A stretch of DNA of 9,771 bases from JBDKTH01 sp964558295 (GCA_964558295.1 CAZLDQ010000213.1:1-9771), one strand, 5' to 3'; shown: positions 1 through 6,330, numbered from the stretch's first letter. The notes: generated by a model not told the origin, from the letters alone. Program-made: numbers and translations.

Positions 1-1222
1 GCTCCTCGCGCCGCTTCTGAACCTCCGGATCGGGAACAACTCGCACCAGGTAGGTAAAGGGCCGGAAGCTGCTATCGTTGAACCAGAAGGTCACGTGGGT
101 TGCGCCTTGTGACTTGCCGATAATCGAGACTTCACGCGGGGTGAACTGGATTATGTCACAGACCGACGGATCAACGACGGCCGTGCGGTAGACGTCTACC
201 CGGGTCCGCAGCAGCTTGCTGCGTCGGAGCATCACCGACATTTCCCCCGATTCTTCGACAACTTCAAAGGGGCCGATCACCGCATCGCCACCCATCGGCG
301 CCTTGGGTGTGACGGATGCGGGGGGAGGCACGGGGTCATTCGCCGGCGGAGCCGCAGAACCAACCACTTTCGGCTTGGGCGTGGCCGGTGAATGGGACGG
401 TGCCGGCACCTGTGTGATCGCAGGGACGCGTGTCGGATGACGTTGGACCGCCGTGTCCGGCTTCTCCGGTTGTGATGCCGGCAATACAGGACGCGGAGCC
501 ACGTGGTGAGTGGGTTGGGAAAGCGCGACCTCCTTCTGCGTAACGGCCCAGTTGCTCTCTTTCTCCTCGTCCGGAAGGGATGCGTCGACCAGATCGTTCC
601 GATTCACCGGCTTGGGTTCTGCGACCATGGCGGGCTGTCGAAGCTTCGAAGTCTCTTCCGACTCGCCAGACGTGGAAGAGCGGACGGTGAGACTCGGCGG
701 CGGACTGACATGTCGTGGCGGTCCGAGGAGAATGGCCATTCGCTCGCCGGAAGTCGGGAGCTTGGGCTCGGGAAGCGGTATCGAGACCGGTCGCGCAACC
801 GGTTTGCGTGTCTCGTTCACTGACGGCCAAGGCGTTGGCGGCGGGGTCAGACGGGTCACTTCGGGTGCCGGAGCCGTCGGTGCGGTCAGGGCAGGAGCGG
901 GAGTGTCAGAACTGACCCAGACCTCGTCACCACCCGCACTCGGTTCGGACTGATTGGCTACACTCTTGGCACCGCGAGCTTCATCAACCTCTTTTTGAGG
1001 GACGAACAGTGCGACCTGACGGACCGCCGGATCTGACGTGGCCCGCTGTACCGTGGCCGTCGGCAGTGTAACTTGAGGCGATGACACGTCCGCGGTTTGC
1101 ACATTTCCCAGTGGACTGGTCGTAATCCACAGAGCCAGAGTGAAACTTGCAGCAAGCTGTCGTACTGGGCGGCGCCGGTGCGGGAGCCGGTCTGTGCCCC
1201 TAGCAATTGTCACGCGAGTCAT
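1..1222 (-). CDS. Secreted protein with pilus/secretin N-terminal-like domain (partial, 3' end outside window)
   Basis: The frame is open from ATG at 1222 to the left edge, giving 407 codons with no stop, so the C-terminus is missing. Residues 1-44 resemble a signal peptide: an Arg-rich stretch (residues 12-21), a hydrophobic stretch LAASFTLALWITT and a likely cleavage after QTA. Residues about 48-315 form a Pro/Ala/Thr/Ser-rich, low-complexity linker. Residues about 319-398 match the pattern of the domain at the N-terminus of CpaC/RcpA-type secretins and related pilus proteins (Pfam T2SS-T3SS_pil_N): a strand ending KLLRTRVDVYRTAVVDPSV, then IIQFTPREVSIIGKSQGATHV, then FTYLVRVVPD. In known proteins this domain precedes BON or secretin domains, which would lie outside the window. 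A GGGGGA stretch 7 nt before the ATG is a weak ribosome site. The frame is confirmed by continuity and by the domain. A complete outer-membrane secretin is possible but not visible. Function in pilus assembly or secretion is inference. Confidence 0.8.
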   Translation of the reverse strand, partial: MTRVTIARGTDRLPHRRRPVRQLAASFTLALWITTSPLGNVQTADVSSPQVTLPTATVQRATSDPAVRQVALFVPQKEVDEARGAKSVANQSEPSAGGDEVWVSSDTPAPALTAPTAPAPEVTRLTPPPTPWPSVNETRKPVARPVSIPLPEPKLPTSGERMAILLGPPRHVSPPPSLTVRSSTSGESEETSKLRQPAMVAEPKPVNRNDLVDASLPDEEKESNWAVTQKEVALSQPTHHVAPRPVLPASQPEKPDTAVQRHPTRVPAITQVPAPSHSPATPKPKVVGSAAPPANDPVPPPASVTPKAPMGGDAVIGPFEVVEESGEMSVMLRRSKLLRTRVDVYRTAVVDPSVCDIIQFTPREVSIIGKSQGATHVTFWFNDSSFRPFTYLVRVVPDPEVQKRREE

Positions 1223-1254
1223 GTGAGAATCCCCCGGTCCGTCTCACGAACAGT

Positions 1255-1279
1255 CGAGCGGCTGGGTCAGAACCGCTCG
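1255..1279 (-). repeat. Inverted repeat in leader of the secretin-like gene
   Basis: CGAGCGG at 1255-1261 is the exact reverse complement of CCGCTCG at 1273-1279, with an 11-nt loop. It sits about 33 nt before the ATG at 1222, in what would be the mRNA leader. It could be a regulatory stem or a chance palindrome; the sequence alone cannot decide. Confidence 0.4.
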
Positions 1280-1713
1280 CTGAATGATCCGGCACGACAC
1301 GTTCGATCTTCTCCTGAAAGTTGCCACCCTCATGGCAATGGTCCCACGGCCCAATGGCACACGGGGGACCTGCAATTCGTATCGGGGTTACTTGGAAATA
1401 GTGTTGAGCAAAATATAAGGATCGCCCGGATTCTCAAGGAAGTGAGTCGCGTAAGACGGGTAGGGAAAGACAGGTAAGTATGGCGTGTGAGGAATGATCG
1501 GATTGCCCTGGACGCAACCTCGACCCAGTTATCCCTTGTCGGGCTGCTCGCCAGCAGAGATCGAGTCCGTTTCATTGGGCGAAAGTAGTCGACGGCAGCG
1601 CGTTGCGTGGCGTGAAGCTCCCTTGGAGATCCGCGCCATGCCGTAGAAAACACCCCCTTTCCATTCCGCTCACGCGTTTCCCGCTCCTCAAATCTGGAAG
1701 AGCCAAATCAATA

Positions 1714-1748
1714 CGGGGTTCGGAACCCCAAGGGGATTCCGAACCCCG
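1714..1748 (-). terminator. Terminator-like hairpin after the Cys-rich gene
   Basis: Two 16-nt arms (1714-1729 and 1733-1748) flank a 3-nt loop. Fifteen of 16 positions pair perfectly. The remaining pair, 1726/1736, is C-A in plus-strand RNA but G-U in minus-strand RNA, so the stem is continuous only in the leftward transcript. It lies about 50 nt downstream of the stop of the Cys-rich gene. The sequence after the stem on that strand (TATTGATTT) is only moderately T-rich, so it is not a classic intrinsic terminator. Confidence 0.6.
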
Positions 1749-1777
1749 ATCTATGACAACAGGATTCGGCGTTTCCG

Positions 1778-1792
1778 CGCGGCACAGCCGCG
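1778..1792 (-). repeat. Short GC stem just after the Cys-rich gene stop
   Basis: CGCGGC (1778-1783) and GCCGCG (1787-1792) pair perfectly around a 3-nt loop, starting 5 nt after the stop codon. There is no T-tract behind it. It may cooperate with the larger stem at 1714-1748 in ending the transcript or protecting its 3' end (inference). Confidence 0.35.
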
Positions 1793-1796
1793 TGGT

Positions 1797-2258
1797 CTAG
1801 CGGTTGCGATCGTAGTGGTCGATGACCGACATTTCCGGCATCTGCAGATAGCTCGCCTGATTGACCCGGCTGAGCTTAGGGGGCGTCTTATTGACCGGCG
1901 CCGAGGGGGTGCCCATATCCGGGGGCAGATTCAAGGGAGGGAAGCGGTAGGGGCTCGTATAGGCCGTCATCGTCTGCTGGCTATACATGCCGGGCCAAAA
2001 ATAGGTGTATTGCGGGAGCACGGGATACTTGTAGCTGCCTCGGCACGCACAATTGAAGCAACCAAAGGCCGCCCGATTGGCCGCGCACTTCCCGCAATGC
2101 GGACAGGACGTGGTCGCGGAACAGTCAGCGCATTCATTACACCCACAATCGGCGTTCACGGCCGGTTGGGGCACATAGGGGCCCTCTTGCGATTGAACCA
2201 AGCCTGCACTCAGGCTGACCACGGTGAGCATGCCCAGTACGACAAAAACCTTTCGCAT
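1797..2258 (-). CDS. Small secreted Cys-rich protein
   Basis: A 153-residue protein of unknown function. The start chosen is the ATG at 2258 rather than an upstream codon at 2297. GGAGGAG ends 3 nt before it, and the protein then begins with a clean signal peptide (MRK, hydrophobic 4-20, likely cleavage near residue 23). Ten cysteines fall at 38, 40, 43, 46, 52, 55, 58, 67, 70 and 72, including CPHCGKC. The second half (75-112) is rich in Tyr, Pro and Phe (KYPVLPQYTYFWPGMYSQ, then SPYRFPPL) and has no cysteine. From memory this Tyr/Pro tail resembles small exported planctomycete proteins, but I know no function. The export signal suggests the cysteines form disulphides outside the cytoplasm, although the CxxC spacing would also suit metal binding. 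The gene appears monocistronic, with hairpins downstream. Confidence 0.8.
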   Translation of the reverse strand: MRKVFVVLGMLTVVSLSAGLVQSQEGPYVPQPAVNADCGCNECADCSATTSCPHCGKCAANRAAFGCFNCACRGSYKYPVLPQYTYFWPGMYSQQTMTAYTSPYRFPPLNLPPDMGTPSAPVNKTPPKLSRVNQASYLQMPEMSVIDHYDRNR

Positions 2259-2617
2259 CTTCTCCTCCTTCACGCCTGAGTGCTTGGCCCTCTCCATGCC
2301 ATCCGTCTAACGCGCATAGGCCTCCCGAAAGGATCATCGGCTAGCTTGGCCCAGAACTCCCAACAAGAATAGGGCGGTTGGCAAGCAAAGCGGGCGAAGT
2401 GTGCAAGCCGCCCAACAATAGGGGAAGATTGGGAAAACTTTGCGGCCCGATCCCGCAGGGGACCGCATCGGCGTTGGCGAACAAGACGGGTAATGATTTC
2501 TGTCGGGACGCCCTCTGTGGCGTTTCGAGCAGCAGAAAGGGCGGATCGTCACGGAGGGCGTTCCCGACAGGTTTGTTTGTCACAACGCTGCAGACGGAGC
2601 GCCACGGAGGGCCTTCG
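2259..2617. other. Gene-free stretch with palindromic repeats
   Basis: About 359 bases lie between the Cys-rich gene and the epimerase-like gene, both on the minus strand. No credible gene was found. An 80-codon frame at 2341-2583 (minus) reads through the hairpin repeat and has no family motif. The left part (2259-2490) should hold the promoter of the Cys-rich gene, but I see no good -35/-10 pair. The right part carries the repeat units described separately. Confidence 0.6.
2500..2570. repeat. Long imperfect hairpin repeat (REP/MITE-like)
   Basis: The left arm 2500-2522 pairs with the right arm 2547-2570: 24 bases, with one bulged T at 2561. Wobble pairs at 2516/2553 and 2520/2549 are U-G and G-U in plus-strand RNA. 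The loop is about 24 nt, and partial pairing continues into it (2524-2527 with 2542-2545). The core of each arm is a GAGGGCG-type element flanked by CCGACAG. A third related unit lies at 2599-2623. The sizes and symmetry suggest a dispersed palindromic element. Its copy number in the genome cannot be seen here. Confidence 0.65.
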
Positions 2618-2623
2618 CTACAG
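2599..2623. repeat. Third half-unit of the palindromic repeat, overlapping a stop codon
   Basis: GCGCCACGGAGGGCCTTCGC followed by TACAG resembles the right arm at 2547-2570 (CGTCACGGAGGGCGTTCCCG then ACAG) in the same orientation. Its end overlaps the 3' end of the epimerase-like gene: the stop codon TAG (2618-2620, minus strand) lies inside the repeat unit. Confidence 0.55.
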
Positions 2624-3391
2624 GAGGCTTTCCAAGAGCAACCGCATTTTTCGCATTTCGGCGTTCTGATCGACGTCGGGCATCGGAGGAATATCGACGC
2701 ACAGGGCCCGATTGTAGTTGAAGCGGCTCAACTGCGTTGCCAACCGGCCATATTCAATTTCCCCCTGGCCGATGCGAACCTGGAACTTGTCCTTCGTCGT
2801 GTCGCGTAGGCGGACATGGACGACATATTTGAGCACTTGGTCATAGCATCCCCCGGCGTGCGGCCCGCAGATATAGTGGCTCGGATCGAGGGTGATTCCC
2901 AGGCCCTTGACGTTATCGCAAAGCACGACAGCCGTATCGGGATCCTGAGTCATGCGGCCAGCTTCGGTTAACAGTCCGACGACGACCCCTTCGGCGGCGG
3001 CGATCGAGGCGAGCTGACGCAGGCGTTCCACTTCGGCATTGAAGGGGGTCCCCAATTCGGCGGCGCGAACGGTCAGCGTCACGACCTTGGTTGCCTTGGC
3101 CAGTTTGCAGCAGGCGGCAAACTGCTCGTAGTACAAGGGTTCCGGGGCGTCAAGGTCCACGCTGTAGGCTACCGGCGTCATCCGATGGGTTTGGCGGCAG
3201 ATCTGAATCGCGCGTTCCCGGTTAGCAAGCACTTCTGATGGCTTGAGGTGTCCCCCGGTTTCGTGGATGAGGATCTCCACATAGGTGTATTCAAGATCCG
3301 TCAACCGTTTCAAAGCGGCACTGAGGGGGAGATTGCAAAAACAATGGGTTGAAGCGGCAACAAACACTCCGCGACTCCTTTTCTGACTCAT
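2618..3391 (-). CDS. Sugar phosphate isomerase/epimerase-like TIM-barrel protein
   Basis: A 257-residue soluble protein of the xylose isomerase-like TIM-barrel superfamily (AP endonuclease 2 type fold), a normal length for the family. Members epimerise or isomerise sugars or related molecules with a divalent metal held by acidic and His residues. Likely metal or active-site residues are Glu143 in LLTEAG, Asp169 and His172 in LDPSHY, His192 in VHVRLRDT and Glu211 in GQGEIEY. The position where many relatives end a strand with Glu reads CVDIPP, so Asp233 may replace it. The substrate cannot be predicted. The ATG at 3391 has no clear Shine-Dalgarno sequence, and a 16-nt palindrome (3397-3412) abuts it. 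The gene is divergent from sppA, with a shared intergenic region of 159 nt. Its stop codon lies inside a repeat unit. No signal peptide is present. Confidence 0.8.
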   Translation of the reverse strand: MSQKRSRGVFVAASTHCFCNLPLSAALKRLTDLEYTYVEILIHETGGHLKPSEVLANRERAIQICRQTHRMTPVAYSVDLDAPEPLYYEQFAACCKLAKATKVVTLTVRAAELGTPFNAEVERLRQLASIAAAEGVVVGLLTEAGRMTQDPDTAVVLCDNVKGLGITLDPSHYICGPHAGGCYDQVLKYVVHVRLRDTTKDKFQVRIGQGEIEYGRLATQLSRFNYNRALCVDIPPMPDVDQNAEMRKMRLLLESLL

Positions 3392-3396
3392 CTGGC

Positions 3397-3412
3397 GTCG
3401 TTGGGCAACGAC
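3397..3412 (-). repeat. Perfect palindrome next to the epimerase-like start codon
   Basis: GTCGTTG (3397-3403) and CAACGAC (3406-3412) pair around a 2-base spacer. The element ends 5 nt before the ATG at 3391, where a ribosome site would normally lie and none is visible. It could be an operator or an mRNA stem that limits translation (inference). Confidence 0.45.
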
Positions 3413-3424
3413 TTCTCGGGCGGT

Positions 3425-3454
3425 ACTTTACCGTCTGAGCCCACTTTGAGGCAA
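3425..3454 (-). promoter_or_regulatory. Candidate promoter for the epimerase-like gene
   Basis: On the minus strand, TTGCCT (3449-3454) is followed by an 18-nt spacer and TAAAGT (3425-3430). Each hexamer matches the sigma-70 consensus at 4 of 6 positions. It would give a leader of roughly 30 nt. The -35 box overlaps the left arm of the inverted repeat at 3451-3476. Confidence 0.35.
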
Positions 3455-3476
3455 CAGCAAGCCGTTTCGCTGTTGC
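3451..3476. repeat. Inverted repeat between divergent promoters (candidate operator)
   Basis: GCAACAGC (3451-3458) and GCTGTTGC (3469-3476) are perfect reverse complements separated by 10 nt. The outer part of each arm forms part of the proposed -35 box of one of the two divergent promoters. The layout suits a dimeric regulator acting on both genes, but no regulator gene is present nearby. Confidence 0.45.
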
Positions 3477-3500
3477 TTGCCAGGCGACCTCGACTACAAT
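3473..3500 (+). promoter_or_regulatory. Candidate promoter for sppA
   Basis: TTGCTT (3473-3478), a 16-nt spacer and TACAAT (3495-3500; 5 of 6 matches to TATAAT). Transcription would start near 3507, about 45 nt before the sppA ATG. The ribosome site AAAGGA lies about 6 nt before that ATG. Confidence 0.45.
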
Positions 3501-3550
3501 AGGCGAACACGGGTTTGAAGACGTAACTATTATCCGTCAAAGGATTTTTC

Positions 3551-4633
3551 ATGGATTCGCAATCCCATTGTGAGCCCTCGCGGGCGTCGCTGGCCCCCGT
3601 AGAAGTTGTGATGGAGCGGCCGTTGGCCCCCCCACGAAGGCGTTCTGCCTTCGGCCTGTTTGTCAGCCTATTTTTGGTCATGGGTCTCGGTGGGTCGCTC
3701 CTAGTGAACTTCGTGCTCCTCTTTGGGAGGGGCATGGACTCCGACAGAAAGGTTCGGGAAAAATACTACTCCCATGCCCGGAACGGAACCCACAAAGTCG
3801 CCATCCTGAACCTCGAAGGGGTGATCCTGGACGGGGAAGGGTTTGTCAAACGGCAGATCGATCAGGCGGCCAAAGACGACGAGGTCAAGGCGGTTGTCCT
3901 CCGCATCGATTCTCCCGGCGGGACAGTCAACGCGGCCGACTACCTCTACCATCATCTGGGCAGACTGGTCGAGGAGTCGAAGAAACCCCTGGTGGTTAGC
4001 ATGGGCGGCATGGCGGCCAGCGGCGGGTACTATGCGGCCATGGCCGTGGGGCCCACCCCCGAGACAATTTTCGCTGAGCCGACAACCTGGACCGGTTCGA
4101 TTGGCGTGATCATCCCCCACTACAACATCACCGATCTGATGAAACAGTGGGGCGTCAAGGACGACTCGATCGTCAGTCATCCCTTGAAGGATGTGATGAG
4201 CCTGACTCGCACAATGACGGAAAGCGAGCGTCAGCTCGTGCAGGCCTTGGTCGACGACGCGTTCGGCCGGTTTAAGGAGGTGGTCAAGCATGGGCGTCCA
4301 GCCTTCGCGCAGGACACGTCGGCTTTGGACAAAGTGGCTACGGGTCAGATTTTCACCGCTTCGCAAGCCAAAGAAGCGGGGCTGGTCGATCGGATCGGTT
4401 TTCTCGAAGACGCGATTGACCGGGCGATTGAACTGGCGGGCCTCAACAAGGACGATGTGTGCGTTGTGAAATACGAACCCGAGTTGAGCTTGAGTGACGT
4501 ACTGTTTGGCTCGGAGGCGCGAAGTCGGCGGCTGAACTTGAGTGGCGGCCTTGACGTGGCCCAACTGTTCAACCTGGCCTCACCGCGGGCTTACTATCTT
4601 TGCTCTTGGCTCCCTTCGCTGGCCCAGCCTTAG
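3551..4633 (+). CDS. sppA: Signal peptide peptidase SppA (peptidase family S49)
   Basis: A 360-residue membrane serine protease of the short (SppA36, single-domain) type. SppA cleaves leftover signal peptides within or at the membrane using a Ser-Lys dyad. Residues 1-33 are a basic, probably cytoplasmic tail, 34-58 a transmembrane helix and the rest the catalytic domain. Recognisable blocks are VVLRIDSPGGTVNAAD (115-130), MGGMAASGGYYAA (151-163) with the likely nucleophile Ser157, and TWTGSIGVI (179-187). The likely general base is Lys213 in PLKDVM, followed by RTMTESER. GQIFTASQAKEAGLVDRIG (265-283) is the usual C-terminal block. The ATG has AAAGGA about 6 nt upstream. The last 65 nt overlap the 3' end of the convergent gene at 4569-5807. 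It is divergent from the epimerase-like gene. The assignment to the family is firm; the physiological substrate is unknown. Confidence 0.95.
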   Translation: MDSQSHCEPSRASLAPVEVVMERPLAPPRRRSAFGLFVSLFLVMGLGGSLLVNFVLLFGRGMDSDRKVREKYYSHARNGTHKVAILNLEGVILDGEGFVKRQIDQAAKDDEVKAVVLRIDSPGGTVNAADYLYHHLGRLVEESKKPLVVSMGGMAASGGYYAAMAVGPTPETIFAEPTTWTGSIGVIIPHYNITDLMKQWGVKDDSIVSHPLKDVMSLTRTMTESERQLVQALVDDAFGRFKEVVKHGRPAFAQDTSALDKVATGQIFTASQAKEAGLVDRIGFLEDAIDRAIELAGLNKDDVCVVKYEPELSLSDVLFGSEARSRRLNLSGGLDVAQLFNLASPRAYYLCSWLPSLAQP

Positions 4634-5807
4634 GGGCAGCCGACGAGGAGGTAGCCTCCGCTTTTTTCCCGCCGGGTCGCGAGCCCGTGGCGGGCTTCGC
4701 CCCCGGTTGGCGATTGGGGGCTGGCGGTTCCAGCAATTTGGATCGCAAGTATTGTGCCCAGAGTTCCCGCTGCATCTCCTCGGGGGGCAGACTGAGTAAC
4801 CAATCGCGGGTGGCCGGATTGAGTTTGTGTTCCAAGAACTCCCCCAATTCCGCGTCGCTTACGGCACCCGGGAGGCGAGTCAGATGATGGCTGGCCGTAT
4901 AGTTCAAGAGCATCAGGCGAATCCAGAAGGCCAAGAGCCGCTGCTGCTCTGGTTCGGGGAGACTTTCCAGGCGTTGCCGAGTCGAAGGCGAAAGCCGCTG
5001 GCAAAGCGAGACATGCTGGGCCGTGGTCAGTGCGAGCAATTGGTTTGGTTTGGCCAGTTGACTGCGTAACCAGATGGCTGCCAGCATTTCCCGACGGCGA
5101 TCGGGATCGTCGGTTTGAGCCAACTGTTCCCGGGAAGCTTGGCGCTGCTCGATTGGCAATCCGGCGACCAGCAGTGCCTCGTTGGCATCAAGGAAAGGCT
5201 CCAACCAGCCCAACAGGCCCTCCACGTCCTGCTGGTTGAGCCGTTTGCCTGCTTTGGGAATCTGCTCCTGGAGGAGCCGCTTGAGCCGCTCGGCGCGGGC
5301 TACTGCGTCGTTGGAACGTTTGCCCTCACGGCGGGCCTGTTCCTGCTGGAGCCGTTTGATCCGCTCGACCCGTTCCCGCGGAGCCAACTCCGCCAACTCC
5401 GCTTTTTGATAGGGTTTGAGCGTTTTGAGCCACGCGTAGTACCGCTGCATTACCTCGCGGAGTTCGGCTCCTTGCGGATCGTGTTCGAGTTGCTCGTGGA
5501 TCCGTCGGAGCCGCTCTTGTTGGGGCTCGGGCATCATCCGGAAGCTTTCCAGACGTCGGAAGAGCTGCGCTTTGGCGTCCGGGTCCATCCTCTCCACCCG
5601 CGCCCGCCGGGCATCCAGGGACTCTTCGCCGTAGACGGTCGGAGTGAACCACCCCACGCCGACGGCGCCGATTACGAGGAAGACAATCCGCCGTCCCTGG
5701 GTTTTGAATCCGGAGAAGCAGTCGGGAGCACGGGGCCTGGGGGGGCACCATCGGCCGCGCTTTCCTGCCCCTTGTCCCCTGACCGCTGATCCCTCCTTAC
5801 GCTCCAT
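4569..5807 (-). CDS. DUF3106-like membrane-anchored helical protein, third gene of the sigma operon
   Basis: A 412-residue protein of unknown function. The ATG at 5807 was chosen because AAGGAGG lies 6 nt upstream and because it overlaps the end of the anti-sigma gene by 11 nt, a sign of translational coupling; the frame is open further upstream to 5870. Residues 1-40 are basic and Pro-rich, 41-60 form one hydrophobic segment ending TPTVYG (a signal anchor or signal peptide), and 61-360 are charged and helical. That part has repeated Leu-Pro-x-x-Gln/Arg-x-Arg-Leu turns such as RMMPEPQQERLRRI, LAPRERVERIKRL, LSPSTRQRLESLPEPEQQRL and LSLPPEEMQREL. This pattern recalls DUF3106 proteins, which often follow ECF sigma genes in planctomycetes (from memory, not searched). 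Residues 361-412 form a Pro/Ala/Lys low-complexity tail whose coding end overlaps sppA. It may sense or transmit an envelope signal (inference). Confidence 0.75.
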   Translation of the reverse strand: MERKEGSAVRGQGAGKRGRWCPPRPRAPDCFSGFKTQGRRIVFLVIGAVGVGWFTPTVYGEESLDARRARVERMDPDAKAQLFRRLESFRMMPEPQQERLRRIHEQLEHDPQGAELREVMQRYYAWLKTLKPYQKAELAELAPRERVERIKRLQQEQARREGKRSNDAVARAERLKRLLQEQIPKAGKRLNQQDVEGLLGWLEPFLDANEALLVAGLPIEQRQASREQLAQTDDPDRRREMLAAIWLRSQLAKPNQLLALTTAQHVSLCQRLSPSTRQRLESLPEPEQQRLLAFWIRLMLLNYTASHHLTRLPGAVSDAELGEFLEHKLNPATRDWLLSLPPEEMQRELWAQYLRSKLLEPPAPNRQPGAKPATGSRPGGKKAEATSSSAAPKAGPAKGAKSKDSKPAVRPG

Positions 5808-6315
5808 CGCCGTCCTCCTTGGCAAACAGCCCTTCGTCGTGCAAGAGGCGGAGGAATTCGATGTCATCAATCTGGCGATACTGATCGAGATGCTCGATCA
5901 CCGGCAGATCGCGGAGCAACAGTTCGTTGGGATCGGGCCAGAGCCAGACGGCCGCCAGGAACCCGGCCGCGCCAGTGGTGAACAGGCCGATGGCGCCCAG
6001 CAACCACCGTCGCACGCGGCGTTGAGCGGACGCCTGTTGTACGGCTTCCAACTCGCCGGAGGCCGCCACGGCGACCATTTCCAAGGTGCTCTGGGTGAAC
6101 TGGTCGTCGACCTCGACCCGATGTAGTTCATTCAAGGCGTCCCAGGCCTGTTCCAACGCCTGGAGACGCTGGCGGATCTTTGGGTCGACGGCGAGCAACT
6201 GTTCGATGCGGCGGCTCGCCTCCTCGTCCAACTCGTGGTCGAGGTAGGCCACGAGCTCTTCGTCGAGCGTCGGGTTCTCGGCCAGCGGATCGAGGGGCGC
6301 AGGATCGGAGGACAT
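5797..6315 (-). CDS. Membrane-anchored anti-sigma factor-like protein without zinc cysteines
   Basis: A 172-residue single-pass membrane protein. Residues about 17-60 (TLDEELVAYLDHELDEEASRRIEQLLAVDP and onward) match the helical anti-sigma domain pattern found next to ECF sigma genes. The protein has no cysteine, so the zinc-binding HxxxCxxC motif of many relatives is absent. A transmembrane helix spans about 104-127. The outside tail carries LRDLPVIEHLDQYRQIDDIE and ends LHDEGLF, a motif I associate with planctomycete homologues. It probably holds the upstream sigma factor inactive at the membrane until an envelope signal releases it (inference from family and context). The ATG at 6315 is preferred over a TTG at 6324; it lies 15 nt after the sigma stop, with AAGAG as a weak ribosome site. 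Its end overlaps the next gene by 11 nt. Confidence 0.8.
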   Translation of the reverse strand: MSSDPAPLDPLAENPTLDEELVAYLDHELDEEASRRIEQLLAVDPKIRQRLQALEQAWDALNELHRVEVDDQFTQSTLEMVAVAASGELEAVQQASAQRRVRRWLLGAIGLFTTGAAGFLAAVWLWPDPNELLLRDLPVIEHLDQYRQIDDIEFLRLLHDEGLFAKEDGDGA

Positions 6316-6330
6316 AGGCAACAACTCTTG

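Larger units (their letters stand above)
1223..1796. other. Gene-free stretch of about 574 bases
   Basis: No convincing coding region was found on either strand: the open frames here have no recognisable motifs and poor ribosome sites. It serves as the leader of the secretin-like gene (leftward) and the 3' region of the Cys-rich gene. Structured elements are a leader hairpin at 1255-1279, a terminator-like stem at 1714-1748 and a small GC stem at 1778-1792 directly after the stop of the Cys-rich gene. An AT-rich patch at 1411-1437 reads TTGAGA, 14 nt, TATATT on the minus strand. It could be part of a promoter for the leftward gene, but the spacing is too short for a standard sigma-70 site. 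Confidence 0.6.

Noticed and set aside
336..830. 164-codon minus-strand frame inside the secretin-like gene
   Set aside because: The neighbouring frame is open from 1222 to the window edge with a signal peptide and a recognisable domain; this one is out of frame and lacks motifs.
1330..1653. 107-codon minus-strand frame in the first large gap
   Set aside because: No motif, and an Arg/Ser/Leu-rich composition typical of random frames.
2341..2583. 80-codon minus-strand frame in the gap before the epimerase-like gene
   Set aside because: It runs through the hairpin repeat, so its sequence reflects the repeat; no ribosome site and no family resemblance.
3701..4564. 287-codon open frame antisense to sppA
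   Set aside because: It lies wholly opposite the conserved SppA coding region and has His/Pro-rich composition with no family motif, typical of an antisense shadow in GC-rich DNA.
5115..5789. 224-codon open frame on the plus strand
   Set aside because: Opposite the DUF3106-like gene; its Leu/Pro-rich sequence mirrors the Gln/Arg/Leu repeats of the real protein.
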